Shown one piece after another: positions 44,461 to 55,399 of a DNA stretch of 64,000 nucleotides. Each line of letters opens with the position of its first letter. Within the stretch, counting starts at the first letter, position 1. This stretch comes from Prosthecobacter dejongeii (lineage in GTDB: Bacteria > Verrucomicrobiota > Verrucomicrobiia > Verrucomicrobiales > Verrucomicrobiaceae). A program made the position numbers and the translations under genes. The notes beneath the pieces were generated by a model. The model saw nothing but the letters and a program-made list of their open reading frames with translations, ran no database searches and was not told where the DNA came from. Where the stretch lies: contig NZ_JACHIF010000001.1 of NCBI RefSeq assembly GCF_014203045.1, forward strand, positions 496,001 through 560,000, read 5' to 3'.

Positions 44461-47298
44461 ATGTCCGCCGACCTGCTCGCCGAACTATCGCAAGCTTGGT
44501 ATTCGCGTATCGAAGGCCTTGAAAAATCGGTCAATGGAGCGTTCGATGAGGTCGGATTCACGGACAACTACGTAGATCGGATGATCGACCACGCCAGGAC
44601 CACACCCCGCCGATCTAAGGTCGTTAAGGATAATGTCTGGGGAATGGTTGAACTCGACCGCAGCGCGCAGCTTCTCCTCGACAGTCCTGTTGTCCAACGG
44701 CTTCGTCGTATTCGTCAATTGGGCCTCACCTACTTGACCTACCCTTCCGCAGAGCACTCCCGCTTTGTCCACAGTTTGGGCATGTATTCGGTGATCCATC
44801 AGTTGTTAGCCTCAATCCGCAAGAACCAGAAGGAGGCAGAAGCGAACGGCGGAAGGATGCACGGGTACCATTACTGGCCCCTAACCTCGGATCTTTCCAC
44901 CGACTTGCTTCATGCAGCAATTCTTCATGATATTGGTCATATGCCGTTCTCGCACGCTACCGAGCGCGCAGTCACCACACATAGCACGCAGTTCAAGGTT
45001 GGTCCTGCCTCAATTGATGAGTTTATGATCGAAATTGAGGTGCGTTTCGGAAAAAATCCTAAGCTCGCCGAGGCGTTGTCACTCTTGGTGGTCCTCTCAC
45101 CGCGCTTCCAGCGATTCTACAGCAAGGCGGTGCGGCCCGAGGGGCACTCAAATTTTATCTACCGCGTTGCCTCCCTAATTATTGGGCTGCCGCCTACTGT
45201 AGACGAACGAGGTGCCGCCGAATTGATTTCCGCCACCGCGATTGATGCTGACAAAATCGACTACATTAACCGCGACGCACAGGCGTGCGGCATCCCAGTC
45301 GGCATTGACTTTGCCCGCCTGTTCCTCCGGTCTGCCTTCCTCAGAGTCCCTCGCTCCAAGCTTGAGCGCTTAACTGGCCAGTCTGGCGGGCCGGAAGAGT
45401 CGATGATCCTAATCGTGAACGCATCGGGCGTCGACACGCTTGAGGAACTGGCCCATGCTCGCACAAGTCTCTACAACCGCGTCTATCTACACCAAGTGAC
45501 ACTCTGTGCTGAAGCCCTACTGGAGCGTGGACTCCACGGCCTTGGCACCAACGGTGAACGCCAGAGTAACGTCCTCCTCCTCTGGGCTGACAGCGACGAT
45601 AGTCTACTTCAGGCAATGGTTCGAAGCAACAGCCCCGACGTCGCTCGATACGGAGAAAACCTCCGTATCCGTCAGCTGCCCAAGCGTGCGCTTGTCATTG
45701 GCAAGCGACTCGTAACAGCACGCGTCAATCTCAGCCATTTCCTTCAACATTCCCCAAGCCATACGTCCGCCAGCCTTGTAAAAGCTACAGTTGGGCACCT
45801 GCTTGAACGCTTGCGTGAGCCTTCTGATCTTGAAGAAAAAATCCTAGCGGAAGCAGCCTTACTTTCGGCCGCCGTCGCCAAGCATCGCCAGGATATTGTT
45901 CCCAAAAGTCCCGCCAATGCCCCGATGTTTCTGCCTATTCGGGGTATTCATGCACAGCGTAAGGACTGCCTCATCGTAGAAAACGGGGAACTAATGTTTT
46001 CCTCCGACCGCAATATTGCAGACGAGCAGAGCGACGCCTTGGAAATTTTCAAATCACAGGCCTATGTTGTCGGCCCGCCAGCATGGCGAGAATTTAATGC
46101 GCTTGCTGCCGCTAAGGTTCTGGCCCGCTTGGACGGCCCCATCAGCGACTACCAGTTTGATGCCTCGCTCGGAGATTCGAATCGGCCTATTCATTTCAAG
46201 TTCATTCCCGGTATGATGGTAGATCTCGACACGGCTGCTCGCCGCGCCGGAGTCAACATGGAGCGTCTTGAGAGTATCAGGCAGGCGGCCAACCATGCTG
46301 ATTATTTCAATGACTGCCCGCGCCTCTTTCCTCATCCCTCCGACTGTCCTGAGGTTGAAGGAATTGCCGCGAAGCTCAAGGGGTTCAGCGGCGAAGGCTC
46401 TTGGCAGGTAACGCGGGAATCTGTGCACGCGTTTGTGACCCAGTTCCCTCCACGCCTGCGCAAGGAACTTCTCCCGGCTCTTAAGCGCATCCAAATTCTT
46501 GATCGCGCTCGGCTGGCCGAGGCAATGGACAAGAATCTTGACCGCCTTGCGGAACAGCATCCAAAAGCGGCCTTTGTCATCACTGGCTTCTCCCCAGACA
46601 GCGGAAGCCTGACGCGGATGCTCTTCGAACAAGAATTGAAATCCAAGGCTGACAAAAATGGCTGGACCATTTGCAAAAGTATTGAAGATGCGCTCGACGC
46701 CATGAAGTCCGAATCGCTACTGGTCCTCTGCGACGACAATATCGTCTCTGGCAGCCAAGCTTCCTGCCAACTCCGATCTTGGATGGGAGTTCCACGTGAA
46801 GAATGGCCTGCGGAAATGCGTTCCGAGCGCGGTATTTTCCAGCATGCTCTGCGCCCGCAGGACCAAATTGCCCTTCGCAAAATACCTTGGGCAGCCATCG
46901 TCGCTGTTGGCACACAGGAAGCCGAGGATCGGCTCAAAGAAGTGGCCGCTGAAATCAAGATTGGCAACTTCAAAGGACTATATTTCCACGAAGGCCTCGA
47001 CTCCAATTGCCTTGAGGCGGACTGCGAGTTGTCTCATTATCTAGAGGAGGTCGGACGCAATGTGCTCAGTTGGACTCGTGCTAACGCGGTGGCCTTTGAC
47101 AATCTGACTCCCGCCGATAAGGAAAGCTGTGCTCGCGACGCCCTTGGCTATGACGGCAAGCGCGGCTTGCTCGCTACTATTTTCAATATACCGGTTTCTA
47201 CATGTACAGCCTTGTGGTGCCCAGGTATCCACCGCGGCCAGCCTTGGGTGCCACTCATGATCCGCCGAGGGTATCTGAACAAACTTGTAGTCGGTTAA
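44461..47298 (+). CDS. HD-domain phosphohydrolase with C-terminal PRTase-like domain
   Basis: 945 aa. The N-terminal HD region resembles SAMHD1/dGTPase-type enzymes: VQRLRRIRQLGLTYLTYPSA, HSRFVHSLGM (His104), LLHAAILHDIGHMPFSH (His156, Asp157, His160) and TAIDADKIDYINRD. Residues about 730-800 hold ESLLVLCDDNIVSGSQAS, a phosphoribosyltransferase-like DDxxxSG loop (Asp757/758) of the kind called PRTase-CE in conflict systems, and the C-terminal 140 residues form another helical domain. It likely hydrolyses a nucleotide on infection, by analogy to dNTPase defence; the PRTase part may sense or modify a signal. All of this role is inference. Confidence 0.78.
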   Translation: MSADLLAELSQAWYSRIEGLEKSVNGAFDEVGFTDNYVDRMIDHARTTPRRSKVVKDNVWGMVELDRSAQLLLDSPVVQRLRRIRQLGLTYLTYPSAEHSRFVHSLGMYSVIHQLLASIRKNQKEAEANGGRMHGYHYWPLTSDLSTDLLHAAILHDIGHMPFSHATERAVTTHSTQFKVGPASIDEFMIEIEVRFGKNPKLAEALSLLVVLSPRFQRFYSKAVRPEGHSNFIYRVASLIIGLPPTVDERGAAELISATAIDADKIDYINRDAQACGIPVGIDFARLFLRSAFLRVPRSKLERLTGQSGGPEESMILIVNASGVDTLEELAHARTSLYNRVYLHQVTLCAEALLERGLHGLGTNGERQSNVLLLWADSDDSLLQAMVRSNSPDVARYGENLRIRQLPKRALVIGKRLVTARVNLSHFLQHSPSHTSASLVKATVGHLLERLREPSDLEEKILAEAALLSAAVAKHRQDIVPKSPANAPMFLPIRGIHAQRKDCLIVENGELMFSSDRNIADEQSDALEIFKSQAYVVGPPAWREFNALAAAKVLARLDGPISDYQFDASLGDSNRPIHFKFIPGMMVDLDTAARRAGVNMERLESIRQAANHADYFNDCPRLFPHPSDCPEVEGIAAKLKGFSGEGSWQVTRESVHAFVTQFPPRLRKELLPALKRIQILDRARLAEAMDKNLDRLAEQHPKAAFVITGFSPDSGSLTRMLFEQELKSKADKNGWTICKSIEDALDAMKSESLLVLCDDNIVSGSQASCQLRSWMGVPREEWPAEMRSERGIFQHALRPQDQIALRKIPWAAIVAVGTQEAEDRLKEVAAEIKIGNFKGLYFHEGLDSNCLEADCELSHYLEEVGRNVLSWTRANAVAFDNLTPADKESCARDALGYDGKRGLLATIFNIPVSTCTALWCPGIHRGQPWVPLMIRRGYLNKLVVG

Positions 47299-47636
47299 GT
47301 CTAATCTTCAAAGGGACATCTTGTCAGGCTGCAAAAATTGCCACAATTCTGACCCGTTGGGCATCGCCAAAGCACTTCAATGGATTTGCGTAGCCCCAGG
47401 TTTCCCGTTCCCCAATAGGAGATCAGGTGCATAGCAGGAAGGCAAAAATTGGGTGCGCTTCGCGTTTCCTTGCGTGACCTAGCCACATCTAAATTCAAGG
47501 GCGTCTTCTAGCCTTATCAAAGGCTGTGCAGTATACAATACTCCTATCGGTTACCAGCCCCAACATGACCCATCTTTCCTTGGAAAGGGGGAGTCCTCGG
47601 GGGGAGTGGCGGATTTTGGGTGCTTTTTAGCGTGAC

Positions 47637-47661
47637 TAACACCTTGAATTTCAAGGTGTTA
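47637..47661 (-). terminator. accC hairpin terminator
   Basis: TAACACCTTGAA / TTCAAGGTGTTA with a single central base; in practice a 10-bp stem and 5-nt loop, located 13 bp after the accC stop. On the minus strand no long T-run follows, so it may need Rho or be partly processing. Confidence 0.65.
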
Positions 47662-47673
47662 AATGCTGTTACT

Positions 47674-49035
<1,362 letters not shown>

Positions 49036-49157
49036 GAGGGACGGGAGAGGAAGTGCGTGCGTGACTTGTGATTTTTTTGAGTCGGCACCTTCTTGATCTA
49101 GCGGACCCGGGAGGGGTGAGCCGTGCGATTCAAGAAGGTGTCGCGAGAAAATCCGGC

Positions 49158-49691
49158 CTAGGCCTTCAATTCGAACAGCGGCTGGCCGTATTGGACGGGC
49201 TTGCCGTCTTCGACGAGGATGCGGGCGATGGTGCCACGCACTTCGGCCTTGATCTCATTCATGACCTTCATGGCCTCGATGATGCAGACGTTGGAGTTTT
49301 CATCCACGGAGTCACCGATGTTGGCGAAGGGTTTTTCACCGGGGGCGGCGGAGCGGTAAAAGGTGCCGACCATGGGGCTGTTGATGGTGGGGCCTGCGGG
49401 CTCTGCGGCGGCAGCGGCTGGCGCGGAAGCGAGGGCGGCGGGGGCTGCCGCAGCGGGGGCGGCAGGGGCTGCAGCCACGGCGACCGGGGCGGCGGCGGAG
49501 GCCACGGGGAGATGCTTCAGGAGCTCTTTGGCTGCCTGGAAGTCAGATCCACGTCGCAGTTCGACCTTGGATCCTTGGTTTTCGAAATGAAAATAACTGA
49601 GATCGTTTTCGGCCATGAGGGCCACGATCTGCTTGATCTGCTTCAGGTCCAAAGCTGTGGCCTCCTTCTCGTTAGATTTTGTGTCGTCCAT
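49158..49691 (-). CDS. accB: Biotin carboxyl carrier protein (BCCP)
   Basis: 177 aa. N-terminal 60 residues are the dimer/interaction part ([20 protein letters not shown]), then an Ala/Pro-rich flexible linker (65-98), then the biotinyl domain with [11 protein letters not shown], biotin on Lys142. [17 protein letters not shown] supports the domain. The start gives [10 protein letters not shown]. Cytoplasmic; it carries biotin between AccC and the carboxyltransferase. Confidence 0.96.
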   Translation of the reverse strand: MDDTKSNEKEATALDLKQIKQIVALMAENDLSYFHFENQGSKVELRRGSDFQAAKELLKHLPVASAAAPVAVAAAPAAPAAAAPAALASAPAAAAAEPAGPTINSPMVGTFYRSAAPGEKPFANIGDSVDENSNVCIIEAMKVMNEIKAEVRGTIARILVEDGKPVQYGQPLFELKA

Positions 49692-49783
49692 TCAGGGATG
49701 TAGGTGCGATTAGCGGAGTCGAGGTTAGCCCCTCTGACTGCCGTGGCAAGGATAAAGACAAGCGCTGTTGCGCTGAGCGCAAT

Positions 49784-51106
49784 TTATGCCCGGCCGCGAG
49801 GGCCATTTTTTCCTGGAGCGCGTTTCACCGAGGCGCGTGGTGGCCTGCTGGGGCTGTCTCCACGGGTGGAGCGGGCCTTACCAGCACCGCCGCTGCTGCG
49901 GGGTTTGCGGTCGCCTTCTGGGCGTTTTCCCCGGGGACGGGGGGCCTCGTCATCGCCAAAAGAGGCGCGTCCACGAGGGGGACGGGAGCCACTGCGGGGG
50001 CGGTCTTCGCCTTCGGAATAGCCTCCACGCGGGCTTCGGGGGCGGTCTTCACGACCGAAAGGTTTTTGGCCGCGGGGAGCACCGAAAGGGCGATCTTCGC
50101 CTTCGGAGAAGCTGGAGCGGGGGCCACGAAGGCGATCTTCGCTGCCGAAAGTTCTTTTCGACCGGGGTGCGCCGAAGGGGCGGTCTTCACCGGCCTCAGA
50201 GGCGGCGCGGGGGCTACGGGTGCGGCCTTCGCTGCCGAAGGATTTTTTGCCACGCGGGCCGCTGCGGGGGCGGTCTTCGCTGCCGAAAGTTTTTTTGCCA
50301 CGGGGCCCGCTACGGGGCTTGGCCGGGGCACGGCGCACAGGGCGGCCGGCTTCTTCGTCGCCTGCATCGGCCACGGCGGCTGTTTTGGCGATCTTGGCAG
50401 GGCGGCCGGTGACGCCGTCCTTGGAGAAGAAGCGATCCACTTCGACTTCGGTGAGCTGTTTCCAGCCGCCTTTTTGCAGACCTTTGAGTTCCAGCCAGCC
50501 GATGCGGGTGCGGGTGAGGCGCTCGACCTCAAAACCGAGCTGGTAGAACATGAGGCGGATCTGGCGCTTGAGGCCCTGTTTGAGGACGACGTGGGCGCGA
50601 TACTCGGTGATCATCCAGGCGCGTTCGCACTTGGCGTGGCCTTCTTCGGTGAGCATGCCTTTGACCAGCTTGGCCATGGTGGCTTGGTCCATGGGCTGAT
50701 CCACGATGACTTCGTATTCTTTTTCTGCCCCCATGCTGGGGTGGATGAGGCGGTGGGAAAGTTCCCCCCGGTTGGTCATCAAGAGCAGGCCTTCGCTGTC
50801 TTTGTCCAGACGACCCACGTGGTGGAGGGTCTGGAATTGCTTGGGCAGGAGCGAGTAGATCGTCATGCGATCCCGCTCATCGCTGCGGCTGCAAATGTAG
50901 CCGCGCGGTTTGTGCAGGGCGATCACCACGCCTGTCTCCGCTTTGACGGGCTTGCCGTCGGCGATGATTCGATCCTCATCCGAGACCTGGGTGGCCAGGT
51001 CTTTGATCACGTGCCCATTGATGGAGACGCGACCTTCTTGAATGAGTACTTCGCAACCACGGCGGGAGCCGAGGCCGCACAGGCTGAGATAACGGTTGAG
51101 GCGCAC
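49784..51106 (-). CDS. RluB/RsuA-like 23S/16S rRNA pseudouridine synthase with long basic repeat tail
   Basis: 440 aa. S4 RNA-binding domain at 1-48 (MRLNRYLSLCGLGSRRGCEV), then the RsuA/RluB catalytic domain with GRLDKDSEGLLL (catalytic Asp101), ELSHRLIHPS and KQGLKRQIRLMF. Residues about 240-440 are a Gly/Arg/Ser/Pro-rich tail made of variants of a 15-25-residue unit (PRSGPRGKKSFGSE, DRPFGAPRG). Tails of this kind occur in some RluB proteins and probably bind RNA. The tail codons generate long GC-rich antisense frames that should not be annotated. Confidence 0.9.
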   Translation of the reverse strand: MRLNRYLSLCGLGSRRGCEVLIQEGRVSINGHVIKDLATQVSDEDRIIADGKPVKAETGVVIALHKPRGYICSRSDERDRMTIYSLLPKQFQTLHHVGRLDKDSEGLLLMTNRGELSHRLIHPSMGAEKEYEVIVDQPMDQATMAKLVKGMLTEEGHAKCERAWMITEYRAHVVLKQGLKRQIRLMFYQLGFEVERLTRTRIGWLELKGLQKGGWKQLTEVEVDRFFSKDGVTGRPAKIAKTAAVADAGDEEAGRPVRRAPAKPRSGPRGKKTFGSEDRPRSGPRGKKSFGSEGRTRSPRAASEAGEDRPFGAPRSKRTFGSEDRLRGPRSSFSEGEDRPFGAPRGQKPFGREDRPRSPRGGYSEGEDRPRSGSRPPRGRASFGDDEAPRPRGKRPEGDRKPRSSGGAGKARSTRGDSPSRPPRASVKRAPGKNGPRGRA

Positions 51107-51138
51107 GGTGGGTGACTGCGGGGTTTAACCCGCGCAAA

Positions 51139-51291
51139 CTATTCGGATTTGGTCTTGGGCAGACCGGTCGGGAGGCGACCGTCTTTCCACTGACCGCGGG
51201 CCTTCATGAGCTTGATACGCTCGCCACGCTTAAGGACGCTGCGCTTGGTACCAACGGAACCGGCGGTTTTGAGGCTGCGATGCTGAGACAT
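51139..51291 (-). CDS. Small basic protein (Verrucomicrobia/Chlamydiae type, TIGR04137-like)
   Basis: 50 aa: MSQHRSLKTAGSVGTKRSVL...GERIKLMKARGQWKDG...LPTGLPKTKSE (quoted in parts). I recognise this as the lineage-specific 'small basic protein' of the Verrucomicrobia and Chlamydiae, of unknown function and thought to be ribosome-associated. It is too short to be prominent in ORF searches. It is divergent from mutS across 224 bp and lies just upstream of the rlu gene on the same strand. A strong indicator of phylum. Confidence 0.85.
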   Translation of the reverse strand: MSQHRSLKTAGSVGTKRSVLKRGERIKLMKARGQWKDGRLPTGLPKTKSE

Positions 51292-51515
51292 GGTAAGAAA
51301 AAGAAGGTTCGGGGTTGAAAAAGGGTGGCGAGAATAGGCGAGTCTGCGGCTTGCGCAACTTGTTTGTTCATCGGCAGCGCTTCTGCGGTGGGGAATGTGA
51401 GGGTGGGGGCCGGAGGATTCGGGACTTGGCTAGGTCTGCTCATCCCCCCAGGCACGAACTTCCCTGCGGGGCCGTTGACCCCTTGACAGCCAAGCCGGGG
51501 CCGCCTGATTGAGCC

Positions 51516-54020
51516 ATGTCTGACGCCAGCGCTACCCCCATGATGAAGCAGTACCTCGCCATTCGGCGGGAGCTTCCCGAGGATGTGCTGCTGTTCTTCC
51601 GCCTGGGGGATTTTTACGAGCTTTTTTTTGAAGATGCGAAGACGGCGGCCCCACTGCTGAATGTGTCTCTCACCAAGCGCAATGGGGTGCCCATGTGTGG
51701 GGTGCCGCACCATGCGTCCCAGGGCTACATTGCGAAGCTGATCAAGGCGGGCAAGCGCGTGGCCATCGCGGAACAGACGACGGACCCGGTGCCGGGAAAG
51801 ATCGTGGAGCGGGCCGTCTCGCAGATCCTCAGCGCGGGGACGGTGCATGACCTGAACCTACTGGAATCGAATCGGTCGAACTACCTGGCCGCAGTCTTTC
51901 GCACGGCGAAAAAGCTCGGCCTGGCCTATGTGGACCTGACCACGGGGGAATTTGAGGTGGCGGAATTTAAAGAGGCGGTGGACCTGGTGGATGAGCTGGA
52001 GCGCATCCAGGCGAGTGAGCTGCTGCACAGTGAGGAGCAGCGGGACCTGTTGGTGGCGCTAGGCAGCCCGACCTGTGCCCTGGCGGTGGAGGGGTACCTC
52101 TTTTTAGAAGACCAGGCGGACCATGCGCTGACGCAGCATTTTAAGGTGAAGTCTCTGGATGGCTTTGGCTGTCAGGGGCTGACAGCGGCGCTGTGTGCGG
52201 CGGGCTGCATCCTACAATACTTGCAATTCCAACTGCGGCGAAATGTGGACCACATCCAGCGTCTGCGCGTGGCCCAGACGAGTGATTTTGTACTCATTGA
52301 TGCGGCGAGCCAGAGCCACCTGGAGCTGGTGACGGCACGCGGAGGTGCCCAACATACTTTGCTGAGTGCGCTGGACCGCACCTGTACACCCATGGGTGGG
52401 CGCAAGCTGCGTCACTGGGTGCTGCACCCGTTGCGGGATCTGGTGCAACTGACGCAGCGGCAGGACATGGTGGCCACACTGCTGGCGGAGTCCTTGTTGT
52501 TAGGCCAGTTACGCACGTTACTCAAAGAGGTGCGGGATCTGGAGCGCACCAGCAGCCGCCTCAGTCAGGGCAGTGGCAATGGGCGTGATCTGCTGGCCAT
52601 GGCCGCATCTCTGGAGGTGGTGCCTTCGCTAAAAATGGCGCTGGAGCAGGCGCACAGTGCGGACTTTGCCCGGCTGCTGGTGAGTCTGCATGATCTCTCC
52701 GCCCTGGCCACGCAGATCCAGCAGGCGCTGGTGGAGGAGCCGCCCATGCAGATCAAGGAAGGCGGCGTCTTCCGCCCCGGTTACCTGCCGGAGCTGGATG
52801 AGCTGCGCGATGCCTCCACGTTAGGCCGCCAGTGGATCGCCGATCTGCAAAATCGCGAGATCGAGCGCACGGGCATCAAGAGCCTGAAGATCAAATATAA
52901 CGCTGTGTTTGGTTATTTCATCGAGATCACCAAAGCGAATGTAGGCAGCGTGCCGGCGGACTATCATCGCAAGCAAACGACGGTGAATAGCGAGCGCTAC
53001 ATCACGGATGAACTCAAGCGCATGGAGGATAAAATCCTGGGTGCAGAGGAACGCAGCAAGGCGCTGGAGTATGAGGAATTCATCGGCCTGCGCAGTCAGG
53101 TGCTGGCGCATTTGGCAGAGATCCAGGAAACGGCGGCTGTGCTGGCCGTGCTGGATGCGCTGTGCTCTCTGGCGGAGACGGCGCGGTTATTCAATTACAC
53201 CCGTCCCATCCTCAATGACACGCGGCATCTTTTCATCCGCGATGGCCGCCACCCGGTGCTGGATCAGAACCTGACGAGTGGCGAACGCTTCGTGCCCAAT
53301 GACGTGACGCTGGAGCCGGAGGAAAGCCGCCTCATCCTCATCACGGGCCCGAACATGGCGGGCAAAAGCACCTACCTGCGGCAGACGGCGCTGCTCACCC
53401 TCATGGCGCAGATCGGCAGTTACCTCCCGGCCACCAGTGCGGAGATCGGCCTGGTGGATCGCATCTTTACCCGCATCGGCGCTAGCGATGACCTCGCCCG
53501 AGGTCAGTCCACCTTCATGGTGGAGATGAATGAGACGGCCCTGATCCTGAACAACGCCACGGAGCGTAGCCTCGTCATCCTGGACGAGATCGGTCGTGGC
53601 ACCAGCACCTTTGATGGGCTGAGCATCGCCTGGAGCGTGGCTGAGCACCTGCACGACCACATCGGTGCGCGCGCTTTGTTTGCCACCCACTACCATGAAA
53701 TCACCGCCCTGGCCCAGAGCCGCAGCGCGGTGAAGAACTACAACGTGGCCGTGAAGGAGTGGAACCAGCAGATCATCTTCCTGCGCAAGATCCTGCCCGG
53801 CTGTGCGGAGAAAAGCTACGGCATCCAGGTGGCCCGCCTCGCCGGCCTGCCGGAAAATGTCATTCAACGCGCGAAGGAAGTGCTGGCGCAGTTGGAATCC
53901 GGCCATCAACCCGCCGAAAGCGTGACCGATGTGCCCATGCCGACGAGCGTGCCCGCGAAGGTAAAGAAACCGCGTCTAACGAATAATGCGGATGCCGGGC
54001 AGCTGGTGTTGTTTGGGTGA
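51516..54020 (+). CDS. mutS: DNA mismatch repair protein MutS
   Basis: 834 aa. Mismatch-recognition motif RLGDFYELFFEDA (Phe33, Glu35), connector and lever domains, ATPase with Walker A GPNMAGKST (611-619, Lys617), Walker B LVILDEIGRGTSTFDG and ATHYHEIT. It detects mismatches and recruits MutL. The C-terminus with KPRLTNNADAGQLVLFG is the usual clamp-interaction end. Length is slightly below the 850-aa norm. A large inverted repeat follows the stop. Confidence 0.97.
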   Translation: MSDASATPMMKQYLAIRRELPEDVLLFFRLGDFYELFFEDAKTAAPLLNVSLTKRNGVPMCGVPHHASQGYIAKLIKAGKRVAIAEQTTDPVPGKIVERAVSQILSAGTVHDLNLLESNRSNYLAAVFRTAKKLGLAYVDLTTGEFEVAEFKEAVDLVDELERIQASELLHSEEQRDLLVALGSPTCALAVEGYLFLEDQADHALTQHFKVKSLDGFGCQGLTAALCAAGCILQYLQFQLRRNVDHIQRLRVAQTSDFVLIDAASQSHLELVTARGGAQHTLLSALDRTCTPMGGRKLRHWVLHPLRDLVQLTQRQDMVATLLAESLLLGQLRTLLKEVRDLERTSSRLSQGSGNGRDLLAMAASLEVVPSLKMALEQAHSADFARLLVSLHDLSALATQIQQALVEEPPMQIKEGGVFRPGYLPELDELRDASTLGRQWIADLQNREIERTGIKSLKIKYNAVFGYFIEITKANVGSVPADYHRKQTTVNSERYITDELKRMEDKILGAEERSKALEYEEFIGLRSQVLAHLAEIQETAAVLAVLDALCSLAETARLFNYTRPILNDTRHLFIRDGRHPVLDQNLTSGERFVPNDVTLEPEESRLILITGPNMAGKSTYLRQTALLTLMAQIGSYLPATSAEIGLVDRIFTRIGASDDLARGQSTFMVEMNETALILNNATERSLVILDEIGRGTSTFDGLSIAWSVAEHLHDHIGARALFATHYHEITALAQSRSAVKNYNVAVKEWNQQIIFLRKILPGCAEKSYGIQVARLAGLPENVIQRAKEVLAQLESGHQPAESVTDVPMPTSVPAKVKKPRLTNNADAGQLVLFG

Positions 54021-54050
54021 GGGCAACCTCCACAGATTGGTGAAAATTTT

Positions 54051-54093
54051 AACACCGCAGAGAAAACCTTTTTTAATTCTTCTCTGCGGTGTT
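54051..54093. terminator. Long inverted repeat after mutS; part of a repeated CTCTGCGGTGT family
   Basis: AACACCGCAGAGAA / TTCTCTGCGGTGTT, perfect 14-bp arms with a 15-nt loop. The half-site recurs at 54099 and 54218 (ACACCGCAGAGAAAA). It may end mutS transcription or be an intergenic REP-like repeat. Confidence 0.6.
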
Positions 54094-54235
54094 CCTAACT
54101 CTGCGGTGTAAAGCTTTTCCCCTCCAGCGAGGATCCTTGAATCCCATCCGCGTCACTCTTCACTACCAAGCTGCCAGAAACTTTAATTGCACAATTGAGG
54201 CACCCCCTGAATTTTCACACCGCAGAGAAAACTCT

Positions 54236-54682
54236 TTGTGTAAACCGACGACCATAAGTGCACCCACGGAAGAATTTCTTCGAGAGCAAGTTGCCAGCGG
54301 CGAATTTGCTTCGGTGGATTCTACGATTGAAGCAGCGGTGCAGACCTTTTTTGGAAGGCGGGCCAGTCAGGCTTTGGAATCGCTGTTGGATGAGGCGCTC
54401 AACCATGAAGGACGGCGGGTGCCGATTCCCAAATTGCGACGCATGAAAAGGGTTTTATTCGTCCGACAAACCATGGAAGATGGAGGCGTGAGCGCGGCGG
54501 CCCTTCTTCAGTTGAAACAGCAACTCTCCCAGTTGAGTGAGAAAGAGCGTGTGGAGATGTCAGCCTTTTTGCATCGGATGAAACAAGAGACACCGGCTTG
54601 GCAAAAGGAAATGAGTCGGCGAATGGCGGAAATGGATGCAGGCAAAAAGATTCACCTACCGAAACCTTTGGCCAAACGTTGA
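54236..54682 (+). CDS. ParD-like/helical hypothetical protein
   Basis: 148 aa from a TTG; the start is uncertain because the upstream in-frame sequence is part of the repeated intergenic motif. The first 70 residues (FLREQVASGEFASVDSTIEAAV) look like a ParD/CopG-type antitoxin, the rest (ALLQLKQQLSQLSEKERVEMSAFLHRMKQETPAWQKEMSRRM) is helical. It may be a solo antitoxin or two fused antitoxin pieces. No toxin gene is adjacent. Confidence 0.5.
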   Translation: MCKPTTISAPTEEFLREQVASGEFASVDSTIEAAVQTFFGRRASQALESLLDEALNHEGRRVPIPKLRRMKRVLFVRQTMEDGGVSAAALLQLKQQLSQLSEKERVEMSAFLHRMKQETPAWQKEMSRRMAEMDAGKKIHLPKPLAKR

Positions 54683-54824
54683 GAGGGATGCCTCTTCACT
54701 TACTGGGCGGATGGTGCCGTGAATGAACTTCGAATCTTGGACATCGTGGAGCTTTAACTCGGCATTCACATTTCAATATTTGTTAGGCGCTTTGAGTCTG
54801 TATGAGCGTAGCGAAATGCCCCAA

Positions 54825-55330
54825 ATGACGATGGACGAGCTGCCCAGTCGTAGGATGGGTTTTTCCGGCGCTCGAGATGTCACCGTCTGCACGCGTGCCA
54901 CCGCCGGATAACCCGTCTGTCTGGGAAATGTGGCAGCGCCCAAGACGCCTACACCTTCAGAGAAAGGCGGGTAATCCGGCGATGAGGCAAGGAGAGCTAA
55001 GACCTCATTTTGCGCCGGACACACACCGCCCTACGAGCCAGAGACGACCTTTTACCAAGCTCGCAATGACACATGAATCCACCCATGACGATGGACGAGT
55101 CGCTTGGTCGTAGGAGGGGTTTGTCCAGCGCGAGAGATGGCGCCGTCTGCACGCGTGCCACCGCCGGATAACCCGTCTATCTGGGAAATGTGGCAGCGCC
55201 CAAGACGCCTACACCTTCAGAGACGGGCGGGTAATCCGGCGATGAGGAAAGGAGAGCTGCGACCTCATTTTGCGCCGGACACACACCGCCCTACGAGCCA
55301 GAGGCGACCGTTTTACCAGGCTCTGGATGG
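54825..55330. repeat. Two 260-bp direct tandem repeats
   Basis: Unit 1 starts at atgacgatggacgag (54825) and unit 2 at the same sequence (55085), 260 bp apart. Long shared blocks include accgccggataacccgtct and cctcattttgcgccggacac. The region lies between the ParD-like gene and the alkylation repair gene, with no convincing ORF. By eye about 90% identical, so the duplication is recent. Confidence 0.8.
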
Positions 55331-55399
55331 GGCGCGAATTCTCATTTGCTGATGGAAAGGACGTCGGACAGGATGACCGTATGACGATTCAGGTCCAGG

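Noticed and set aside
49679..51115. 478-codon open frame on the plus strand, rich in Ala/Gly/Phe
   Set aside because: It is antisense to the RluB-like gene; it exists because of the repetitive GC-rich tail codons and has no domain.
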